Below, in pieces: positions 23,117-28,963 of a stretch of DNA of 28,963 nt. Source of the stretch: SBAX01 sp964646605 (GTDB lineage Bacteria; Planctomycetota; Phycisphaerae; UBA1845); assembly GCA_964646605.1 (NCBI GenBank), contig CAZYEX010000023.1, positions 1 to 28,963 of the forward strand. Reading direction: 5' to 3'. Made by a program: the position numbers and the translations under genes. The number at the start of each line of letters is the position of its first letter. The stretch's first letter is position 1. The notes under the pieces were generated by a model. It was given only the letters and a program-made list of their open reading frames with translations. It was not told the DNA's origin and did not search any database.

Positions 23117-23999
23117 GCGTCCCCATCCGAGCCCCGAGCGCCAGCGAGCGGGTGTGGGCACGCAGGCGCTCTTCTTCGTCCGGCCCGAATACGCAGAGTT
23201 CTTGCGCCGCCATCACCTCGATTCACTCGTCGGATTGTTCGAGTTCTCGCAGGGCGAGCGCCTGAGCAAGCCCGGTCTGGACGAATGGCGGCAGCGTTGG
23301 CGATTGATCCTACCCGGCGGCGACAAGCCGTGCGTGCTTTATCTCAAGCGCTATACGAACCCTCCGCGACGCGAGGGGCGGCGCATTCGACGGTCGAAGG
23401 GAACGGCATTCAGTCTTGCGGGCCACGAGTGGTCCTGGATTCAGGCACTCACTGCCGCGGGGATTCCCTGCCCGCTGGGCGTGGCGTTCGGCGAGGAGAT
23501 GAAACGCGGACGAGAGGTGCGCAGCGCCATGCTCACCGCCCAGGTACTCGGCAAGTCGCTCGAGTCGTGCGTCAAGCAATGGGACCGTGCCGATCGCCCG
23601 ACGGTCCAAACCTTGATCCCTACAACCGCGAAACTGGTAGCCAAGCTCCACGCCGCCGGTTTCATCCACCGCGACCTGTACCTGTCGCACATTTTCTTCG
23701 ACCCCTCCGCCCCGCCGGACCGGTCGCTTTGTTTGATCGACCTGCAAAGGGTTTTGCGGCCGGCGTGGTGGTTCTCGCGGTGGGTGGTGAAGGATCTGGC
23801 CTCGATGAACTACTCGACGCCCGACGGCCTGATCTCCCGCGCGGACCGGATTCGTTGGTTGCGGTATTATCTGGGCGTGCGGCGGCTGGGCCCGGTGGGG
23901 AAACGGCTCGCCTACCGCGTGGTTGGAAAAACGCAGCGGATCGCGGCGCGCGATCGTCGGAAGGCCCGGGGACCGGTTGGCGAGCCGGTCCCACGCTAA
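23100..23999 (+). CDS. LPS-core-type kinase (WaaP/KdkA-like)
   Basis: A 299-residue protein of the lipopolysaccharide kinase family. FFVRPEYAEFLRRHHLDS and GERLSKPGLDEWRQRWRL open the domain. CVLYLKRYTNPPRREGRR holds the probable ATP-binding lysine, FIHRDLYLSHIFF the catalytic HRD, and LCLIDLQRVLRP the metal-binding aspartate (DFG equivalent). Relatives phosphorylate heptose or Kdo of the inner core on the cytoplasmic face, stabilising the outer membrane. The N-terminal ~18 residues come from a palindromic repeat (23131-23152) and the C-terminus (GPVGEPVPR) from another (23969-23992). GTG 23154 is therefore a credible alternative start. It sits between two glycosyltransferases, fitting a core-assembly operon. 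Confidence 0.82.
   Translation: MPPHVERPHPSPERQRAGVGTQALFFVRPEYAEFLRRHHLDSLVGLFEFSQGERLSKPGLDEWRQRWRLILPGGDKPCVLYLKRYTNPPRREGRRIRRSKGTAFSLAGHEWSWIQALTAAGIPCPLGVAFGEEMKRGREVRSAMLTAQVLGKSLESCVKQWDRADRPTVQTLIPTTAKLVAKLHAAGFIHRDLYLSHIFFDPSAPPDRSLCLIDLQRVLRPAWWFSRWVVKDLASMNYSTPDGLISRADRIRWLRYYLGVRRLGPVGKRLAYRVVGKTQRIAARDRRKARGPVGEPVPR
23969..23992. repeat. Palindromic repeat spanning the 3' end of the kinase gene
   Basis: GGGACCGG (23969-23976) and CCGGTCCC (23985-23992) are perfect inverted arms around TTGGCGAG. A further ACCGGTCCCAC occurs just downstream (about 24002-24012). It supplies the last codons (GPVGEPVPR) of the kinase gene. Confidence 0.7.
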
Positions 24000-24017
24000 G
24001 AAACCGGTCCCACATAC

Positions 24018-25190
24018 GTGAAAGTCGCACTCATCAGTGAATGGTTGGACGCCTGGCGCGGAGGGGCGGAGACCTCCACGCTTCAATTCCTTCATCACTT
24101 GATGGATTCGGGGATTGAAGTTCACGTGTTCACGCGAAGCCGACCGGCCTCGACGCCGGAGATGGTGGTACACACCATCAGCGGCGCCTCGATGTCCCGG
24201 ATGCGACGTAGCGTCACCTTCGCCAATCGCGTCCGCCGCGCCCTGGCGAAAGAGGCCTTCGACGTCGTACATGCGATTTCACCCTGTCGAGGGGCGGACC
24301 TCTATCAACCCCGCGGGGGGACGGTGGCCGAGACCATCGAACGCAACATCGCCCTCCGCGACACCGTCCCCGCCCGCCGTCTGAAACGCTACGCCAGCCG
24401 TCTGAACCTCAAGCAACGCTACATGTTGCGGATGGAGCGACAACTCCTCGGTGATCCACGGGGTCCCATCGTGGTAGCGATTTCGGACTACGTCGTTCGT
24501 CAGCTCAAGGAGCATTACCAACTCGCGGACGGCCGTGTGCGGAAGGTCTACAACGCCGTCGATGCCAACTCCTTGGCGCCCGATCGGCGGGCCGCTCATC
24601 GCCGCGCCCTCCGCGCCGAGTTCGGCGTCGCCCCCGACGATCTTCTGGTATTGTCGATCGCCCATAATTTCCGATTGAAGGGGATTCAACGCTGGATGGA
24701 GGCCATGGCTCTCTTGATCCAGCGGCGCAGCGTCGGCGTGCGGTCGTTGGTCATCGGGCGCGGGGACTCGGCCCGCTGGCACCGCTTAGCCGCGAAACTC
24801 GGACTTGGGAAACGACTCCTTTTCGTGGGACCCAGTGAGCGCATCGCCGAGTTTCTCCATGCCGCCGACGTGTTGGTTCATCCGACCTACTACGATCCGT
24901 GCAGCCGCGTGGTGCTCGAAGGGATGGTCGCCGGACTGCCCTGCATCACCACGCGCTGGGACGGCGCCGCGGAGATGATTGAGACCGGCCGCAACGGTTT
25001 CGTACTGACCGAACCCACCGATGTCGCCGACCTCGCCGATTGCGTGGAGCGTCTTGCTGACGGCGCCGTTCGTCGGCGGGTCGGCGAAAACGCATCGGCG
25101 GTCGTCCACCGCGTCAGCATGGAACGTCATGCCAAGGAGATGTTCCAGCTTTACAACGAGGTGCGATCGGCGAAGGGGGGGCGTCGATGA
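24018..25190 (+). CDS. Glycosyltransferase family 4, LPS-core glucosyltransferase (WaaG)-like
   Basis: A 390-residue GT-B retaining transferase. It starts VKVALISEWLDAWRGGAETS with the glycine-rich acceptor-domain loop. DVVHAISPCRGADLYQPRGG and RNIALRDTVPARRLKR are features of WaaG-like enzymes. The C-terminal half has VYNAVDANSLAP, LSIAHNFRLKGIQRWMEAMA, FVGPSERIAEFLHAADVLVHPTYYDPCSRVVLEGMVAGLP, including the EX7E-type nucleotide-sugar motif region. It would add a hexose, probably glucose from UDP-glucose, to the LPS core. GTG 24018 follows the kinase stop by 18 bp. The TGA overlaps the plsY ATG (ATGA), so all are co-translated. Substrate is inferred from family and neighbours only. Confidence 0.85.
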   Translation: MKVALISEWLDAWRGGAETSTLQFLHHLMDSGIEVHVFTRSRPASTPEMVVHTISGASMSRMRRSVTFANRVRRALAKEAFDVVHAISPCRGADLYQPRGGTVAETIERNIALRDTVPARRLKRYASRLNLKQRYMLRMERQLLGDPRGPIVVAISDYVVRQLKEHYQLADGRVRKVYNAVDANSLAPDRRAAHRRALRAEFGVAPDDLLVLSIAHNFRLKGIQRWMEAMALLIQRRSVGVRSLVIGRGDSARWHRLAAKLGLGKRLLFVGPSERIAEFLHAADVLVHPTYYDPCSRVVLEGMVAGLPCITTRWDGAAEMIETGRNGFVLTEPTDVADLADCVERLADGAVRRRVGENASAVVHRVSMERHAKEMFQLYNEVRSAKGGRR

Positions 25191-25882
25191 ACTTCTGGGT
25201 CGTCGCGCTCCTTTGTGGGCTCGTCAGCTACCTGCTCGGAGCGGTCCCATTTGCCCTGCTCCTGGGTCGGCTACGGGGGATCGACGTTCGCAGGATCGGC
25301 AGCGGCAACGTGGGGGCGATGAACCTCGGACGCGTTCTCGGGAAGGCGTGGTTCTTCGCCGTCTTCGGACTCGATATGCTCAAGGGGCTGCTTCCTTCGC
25401 TGCTCGCCGGGTGGGCGCTAAGTCCGGACTTCGTCGCGGCCGGTCCGTCTATGTCGACCCGCCAGATCTGTCGCTTGGTCGTGGGCCTCCTCGCCGTCGT
25501 CGGGCACAACTACCCCCTCTACATTGGCTTCCGCGGCGGCAAAGGCGTCTCGACGTCGTTGGGGGTCACGTTGGGAGTCTACCCGGAGTTCACCCTGCCG
25601 GGACTTTGTTGCTTCGTGGTTTGGGCCCTGGGATTGGGGCTTACGCGAATGAGTTCGGTCGGGTCGATCAGCGGGGCGGTTTTGTTTCCCGTGTTCTACA
25701 TCCTTTGGTCGATCTTGCAGGGGTGGAAGTTAGCGGACCGTTGGCCTTTTCTTGGTTTTGCGCTGCTCCTGGCTTCGTTGGTCGTTTCCCGACACCGGGC
25801 AAACATTGCGCGAATCCTGGACGGTACGGAAACCAAGGTCGGCGGCGACGGCGAGCGGGCGGCGACCGCCCGTGGCGGATAA
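25187..25882 (+). CDS. plsY: Acyl-phosphate:glycerol-3-phosphate acyltransferase PlsY
   Basis: A 231-residue inner-membrane protein with about seven helices and all three PlsY motifs: RIGSGNVGAMNLGRVLG (phosphate loop), GHNYPLYIGFRGGKGVST (active-site region) and the later helix FALLLASLVVSRHRANIARIL. It transfers an acyl group from acyl phosphate to glycerol-3-phosphate, giving lysophosphatidate, the first step of phospholipid synthesis with PlsX. GSGNVGAMN replaces the more usual GSGNIGATN but keeps the key residues. The ATG overlaps the glycosyltransferase stop, so it belongs to the LPS-core operon, coupling phospholipid and LPS supply. The last ~15 residues are a non-conserved tail. Confidence 0.93.
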   Translation: MNFWVVALLCGLVSYLLGAVPFALLLGRLRGIDVRRIGSGNVGAMNLGRVLGKAWFFAVFGLDMLKGLLPSLLAGWALSPDFVAAGPSMSTRQICRLVVGLLAVVGHNYPLYIGFRGGKGVSTSLGVTLGVYPEFTLPGLCCFVVWALGLGLTRMSSVGSISGAVLFPVFYILWSILQGWKLADRWPFLGFALLLASLVVSRHRANIARILDGTETKVGGDGERAATARGG

Positions 25883-25948
25883 CCTGTTCGCCGGGGCTTT
25901 CGTCCGTTCGTTGCGGCCTCAAGAGGAATAACCCGCGGTCCCCCCGTG

Positions 25949-25978
25949 TTGTATTTTTGGGGTCTTGCCGAGTACAAT
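25949..25978 (+). promoter_or_regulatory. Candidate promoter upstream of the PAS-GAF-receiver gene
   Basis: TTGTAT (25949-25954) and TACAAT (25973-25978) are 18 bp apart. A second TACAAT at 26044-26049 has no good -35. The 213-bp gap holds nothing else recognised. Confidence 0.3.
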
Positions 25979-26095
25979 GGCGGTTTTGCGTCGTTCCGGG
26001 CCGGACGGGTCAACCCGAATGCGAGAAACCGCCGCGAGGCGCATACAATCCAACGAGCCGGCGCGATATCGACGCGCCCTGCGAGTGCCATAGAT

Positions 26096-27778
26096 ATGAC
26101 TACCGCCAGTCCCACGAAAGCCGCCCACGTACTCGTCGTCGGACAACCGACGTGTGACGCGGAGCTTCGCCAGTGGCTCGACGCCCACGCCCACGTCGAG
26201 CACGTCGGAACCTTCGACGAAGCGATCGAAGCTCTGCGAACCGAACCGTTCGACATGGTCTTGAGCGGCGCCGCCGAACTTCTTCCCACCCCGAGCCTCC
26301 CCCTCACCCGACCGGCTACGACGATCCTCGACTCCCTGGCTGAGGGTGTCTGTCTGGTCCGTGGCGACGGTGAGGTGGAGTGGGCCAATGCCCGCATGTT
26401 GACACTCCCCGATGCCGTGCGCGAGCAGGTTCGAACCTGGTGCGTGGAGTTGCTGCGGTCGAGCGAACAGGACGCGGAGGGCAAGGCCCGGCCGCTGCAC
26501 GAACGACGCAGGTCGATTCGCGTCGACGGCGATTCGTTCGAGGTGCGGGCGACGCCGATCGCCGATCGACATTATCGCATCGTGCAGGTGGCGGCGTTGG
26601 TCGAGGCGGTCACCCATCCAAAACGATCCCAAGCTCGCGCCGACGCTCTCGACCAGGCGGGCGTGGACCTGCTGACGGTCGACGTTCAGCACTTCTGTCG
26701 TCTCGAACCCCACGAACGTCTCGCCCTACTCGAACAGAAGATTCTCCGCGGCACCCAGGAAATCCTGCAAACCGATTCCTTCGAGATTCGCTTCTTGGAC
26801 CGATCCACGAACCGCTTGGACCTGGTGATGTGCGCCGGGCTTTCCTCGACCAGTTCCCCGGACGAAATGTTCGCCCTGGCCCAAGGCAACGGCATCTGCG
26901 GTTTTGTGGCTGTCTCGGGGCGCGGGTACCTCTGCTCGGACGTGCCCAAAGACCCCCGTGCGTTGCCCGTCTCCGCCGACTCGCGTTCCGCCGTGACCGT
27001 CCCCATCCGCGTGAATGAGCGGGTCGTGGGCGTGGCCAGCTTCGAGAGTAACACGCCCGGCGCGTTTGGCGAAGAGGATTTGCGTTTGGCCGAATCCTTC
27101 GCCCTGCACATCGGCCTCGCCCTTCACATGCTTACACTTCTCGCCGGCGAACGACAAAGCACGATCTGCCAGCTTGGGCGCAGCATCAACGGTGAGATCA
27201 CCGCCCCGGTCAACGACATCCTTACCGATGTCGAGGCTTTGCTGGATGAGTGCGGGGCTAATCCCGCGGCCTGCGAAAAACTTCACGCCGTCTCCGCCAA
27301 CGCCAATCGCATCCGCGATACGGTGAAGGAGCTCACCGCCGCGCGACCTTGTCTGGTGGGCGCTTCGACGGCTTCGACTCGCCGCGTGGACCCCATTCTC
27401 GAAGGGCGGCGTGTATTGCTTGCCGACGACGAGGAGATTCTCCGCGACACGGTGCGCGACGTGCTCAGCGGTTACGGATGCTGCGTGCGGACCGCCGCCG
27501 ACGGCGGCTCCGCCATCGAGTGGATCGCCAAGGAGCCTTTCGACCTCGTCCTCAGCGACATCAAAATGCCCGTGCGAAGCGGATACGAGGTCTTCGCCGC
27601 CGCCAAGCAAGCCAACCCCAAGACTCCGGTCATCCTCACCACCGGATTCGGGTATGACCCGAACCATTCGATCATCCGCGCTCGCCGCGAAGGACTCGCG
27701 GCGGTTTTGTTCAAGCCCTTCAAGGTCGACCAATTACTCCACGAAATCCGCACCGCTCTAAAAGCCGGCTCCGCCTAG
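26096..27778 (+). CDS. Pseudo-receiver/PAS/GAF/receiver signalling protein
   Basis: A 560-residue cytoplasmic protein. Residues 10-65 look like a degenerate receiver (HVLVVGQPTC, FDMVLSGAAE) lacking the phospho-acceptor aspartate. About 75-170 is PAS-like (ILDSLAEGVCLVRGDGEVEWANARML). About 208-345 is a GAF domain (LLEQKILRGTQEILQTDSFE, GICGFVAVSGRGYLC, AVTVPIRVNERVVGVASFES). About 355-415 is a helical segment resembling a His-kinase dimerisation region, but with no usable H-box (GRSINGEITAPVND) and no ATPase domain after it. About 437-556 is an intact receiver (D444/D445, phospho-acceptor D488 in LVLSDIKMP, K540 in FKPF). It probably receives a phosphoryl group from another kinase and integrates ligand input through GAF/PAS. 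No DNA-binding or enzymatic output is visible. ATG 26096 follows no clear ribosome site. Confidence 0.8.
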   Translation: MTTASPTKAAHVLVVGQPTCDAELRQWLDAHAHVEHVGTFDEAIEALRTEPFDMVLSGAAELLPTPSLPLTRPATTILDSLAEGVCLVRGDGEVEWANARMLTLPDAVREQVRTWCVELLRSSEQDAEGKARPLHERRRSIRVDGDSFEVRATPIADRHYRIVQVAALVEAVTHPKRSQARADALDQAGVDLLTVDVQHFCRLEPHERLALLEQKILRGTQEILQTDSFEIRFLDRSTNRLDLVMCAGLSSTSSPDEMFALAQGNGICGFVAVSGRGYLCSDVPKDPRALPVSADSRSAVTVPIRVNERVVGVASFESNTPGAFGEEDLRLAESFALHIGLALHMLTLLAGERQSTICQLGRSINGEITAPVNDILTDVEALLDECGANPAACEKLHAVSANANRIRDTVKELTAARPCLVGASTASTRRVDPILEGRRVLLADDEEILRDTVRDVLSGYGCCVRTAADGGSAIEWIAKEPFDLVLSDIKMPVRSGYEVFAAAKQANPKTPVILTTGFGYDPNHSIIRARREGLAAVLFKPFKVDQLLHEIRTALKAGSA

Positions 27779-27816
27779 CGGGGCGACGCCGACGCCGCGT
27801 CCGCCACGCGCACGGA

Positions 27817-28293
27817 TCAGACCGGCGGCGACCAGTCTTCTTCGCACATGAGATAGTCGGCCGGGGGCATCCCGAGCAGCCGATAGGTCTGGGCGGCGCG
27901 ATGGTTATCTTTGTGAACGTAGAGGCGCAGTCCGCGAACGTCGGGCCGAGCATGGGCTTGGTTGCGGATGTGCTCGTGCAGTGCGCGGAAGACGCCGCGG
28001 CGACGAAAGTCCGGTTTCACGTAGACGCTCTGGATCCACCAGAAGTAACCGTTGCGCCAATCGCTCCACTCGAACGTGACCATCGTCTGCCCGGCCACGC
28101 TGCCCTCGACCTCGGCGATGAAATAAAGACACCGTGCCTGGTCGTCTAGCGCCGTTTCGACGCCCAGGCGCAGAGTCCCGGGATTCAGAGACTTCCCTTC
28201 GGTCTCAGTCGCTAGGGCGGCGTTGAACTCCACAACCTGGTCAACGTCCGCCGGCGTTGCTCGACGAATGAGGATGGGGGAGGAGGCACTCAT
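27817..28293 (-). CDS. GNAT-family N-acetyltransferase
   Basis: A 158-residue acetyltransferase of normal GNAT length: ILIRRATPADVDQVVEFNAA at the start, GSVAGQTMVTFEWSDWRNGYFWWIQSVYV as the central beta strands, then VKPDFRRRGVFRALHEHIRN, the acetyl-CoA pyrophosphate loop (RRRGVF in place of Q/RxxGxG/A), and LRLYVHKDNHRAAQTYRLLGM as motif B. It acetylates an amine of unknown identity. ATG 28293 is chosen because GAGGG lies 8 bases upstream and the domain starts there; the frame is open further upstream inside the neighbouring gene. Its ATG follows the stop codon of the DUF962-like gene by one base, so the two are an operon. It is convergent with the receiver protein, 38 bp away. Confidence 0.85.
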   Translation of the reverse strand: MSASSPILIRRATPADVDQVVEFNAALATETEGKSLNPGTLRLGVETALDDQARCLYFIAEVEGSVAGQTMVTFEWSDWRNGYFWWIQSVYVKPDFRRRGVFRALHEHIRNQAHARPDVRGLRLYVHKDNHRAAQTYRLLGMPPADYLMCEEDWSPPV

Positions 28294-28294
28294 C

Positions 28295-28633
28295 TTATGT
28301 TCCCTCGTCGGTCCGAGGGCTTGCGCCGTCGGCTCTGTTCGCGCTACAAGTCGATCGTCGCGGTGCAACGGCCACATAGGGTTTGCCGAGCCATCTTCGA
28401 ACAAGGATCACTTCGCCCATGTCGTTTCCTTCCACATGGTGGCCGATCCACTGAAGCAGGTAGCTCAAGGCGACCAAACCCAACGGTCTCCACCAGAGGC
28501 ACCACTCACCGGCCCGGAGTTGAACCAAGGCCAAGACCGCTGCCGTAGGAAGCATCGGGATAGCGACGGCGTGAAGTATGCGCGAGGCCGGGTGCTGATG
28601 ACGCGACAACCAATGTTCCAACCAAGCGGCCAC
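28295..28633 (-). CDS. Small membrane protein, DUF962/Mpo1-like
   Basis: A 112-residue protein starting at GTG 28633 (an in-frame stop lies just upstream). It has HPASRILHAVAIPML with a helix (PTAAVLALVQL), then WWRPLGLVALSYLLQWIGHHVEGNDMGE and a basic C-terminus. The paired HxxS.xLH and QWIGHxxEGN histidine motifs resemble the DUF962/Mpo1-like family, whose yeast member is an iron-dependent 2-hydroxy-fatty-acid dioxygenase. Whether bacterial forms share this activity is unknown. No strong ribosome site is visible. It is followed one base later by the acetyltransferase gene and is divergent from the truncated gene at 28930. Confidence 0.65.
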   Translation of the reverse strand: MAAWLEHWLSRHQHPASRILHAVAIPMLPTAAVLALVQLRAGEWCLWWRPLGLVALSYLLQWIGHHVEGNDMGEVILVRRWLGKPYVAVAPRRSTCSANRADGASPRTDEGT

Positions 28634-28929
28634 GGGGTCATGCTAGGCGTCTGCCCGAGTAATACCACTTTCGTTACTCGGACAGCGTTCTGATGGTACG
28701 TTCGGGATCCAAAAGGTAGGCGTTCGCACGGGAAAGTTCCCGCTCGTGAGAGCGAAGGTCTCTACTCGGACAGACTCCTCGGCCAGTGAAGAGGCGGACG
28801 TTGAGGCTGAGCTTGGGCCGTCAGGGAGCATGTCCCGTTCGTAGTTGAAGGTTGAAAAAGATGGTGGCGGCTCGATCCTATCCGTTGTGTAGGCGGGTAG
28901 GGTTGTGAATTCTTTAAGGAGCCACCACC
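28634..28929. other. Divergent intergenic region with several short hairpins
   Basis: No gene is supported here. Inverted repeats seen are CCGAGTAA (28655-28662) with TTACTCGG (28674-28681); CGGGAA-ag-TTCCCG (28729-28742), immediately followed by CGCTC-gtga-GAGCG (28741-28754); and GGTGGCGGCTC (about 28863-28873) against GAGCCACCACC (28919-28929), imperfect by one base and overlapping the ribosome site of the next gene. They may be operators or leader structures. Confidence 0.45.
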
Positions 28930-28963
28930 ATGAAGCAAGGATACCAAGTCGCGGATCGTCGGG
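28930..28963 (+). CDS. Unidentified gene, first 11 codons only (truncated by window)
   Basis: ATG 28930 has one of the best Shine-Dalgarno sequences in the window, TAAGGAG (28915-28921) with an 8-base spacer, and opens MKQGYQVADRR before the window ends. Too little remains to identify it. The imperfect inverted repeat covering the ribosome site suggests its translation may be controlled by RNA structure. Confidence 0.5.
   Translation, partial: MKQGYQVADRR

Noticed and set aside
1..28963. tRNA, rRNA, CRISPR array or complete insertion sequence
   Set aside because: No T-loop (GGTTCRA) with matching acceptor stem, no regularly spaced direct repeats with unique spacers, and no transposase reading frame were found by eye. 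Palindromic repeats here are short and irregular.

Overview
The window is high-GC bacterial DNA that most resembles a member of the Planctomycetota, probably a Phycisphaerae-like lineage. This is inferred from gene content: a Ser/Thr kinase with a kinesin-light-chain-type TPR tail, secreted proteins built from six-cysteine 'ACC...DG.C' repeats, a membrane protein with the double zinc-ribbon signature 'C..C.YNLRGL...CPECG', many palindromic intergenic repeats, and few strong Shine-Dalgarno sites. Lipid A/core-type genes indicate a Gram-negative envelope. No tRNA, rRNA, CRISPR array or complete insertion sequence was recognised.

Layout. (1) 1-2770: the 3' part of a membrane Ser/Thr kinase-TPR gene, then a mosaic of hairpin repeats, then a hicBA toxin-antitoxin pair lying between two decayed copies of the kinase's C-terminal tail. 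(2) 2771-5796: an outer-membrane beta-barrel protein, divergent from a B12-type radical SAM enzyme, followed by a 319-bp gap with two parS-type ParB sites 41 bp apart. (3) 5797-8095: a divergent pair, a pentapeptide-repeat/TIR protein and a zinc-ribbon/nucleoside-deoxyribosyltransferase-like protein. This is a candidate nucleotide-targeting defence locus. (4) 8096-9763: a hairpin-repeat block and a DegT-type sugar aminotransferase. (5) 9764-13229: two secreted Cys-rich repeat proteins with 14 and 8 units. (6) 13246-18239: a polyferredoxin-TPR membrane protein and a pseudo-receiver on the minus strand, next to a globin-coupled sensor histidine kinase overlapping an NtrC-type sigma-54 activator on the plus strand. 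(7) 18376-20505: an M20 dipeptidase and a secreted protein with two PepSY-like repeats. (8) 20701-25882: the zinc-ribbon membrane protein, then a compact envelope operon (GT9, LPS-core-type kinase, GT4, PlsY). (9) 26096-28963: a PAS-GAF-receiver protein, a GNAT/DUF962-like pair on the minus strand, and the first 11 codons of an unidentified gene.

Likely functional links: the globin domain should sense O2, NO or CO through haem and signal to the sigma-54 activator, and the neighbouring Fe-S electron-transfer gene is a plausible but unproven output. The GT9-kinase-GT4-PlsY genes would work together on LPS core and phospholipid synthesis. The parS pair suggests the region is part of the chromosome-segregation zone, although no parA or parB gene is present here.
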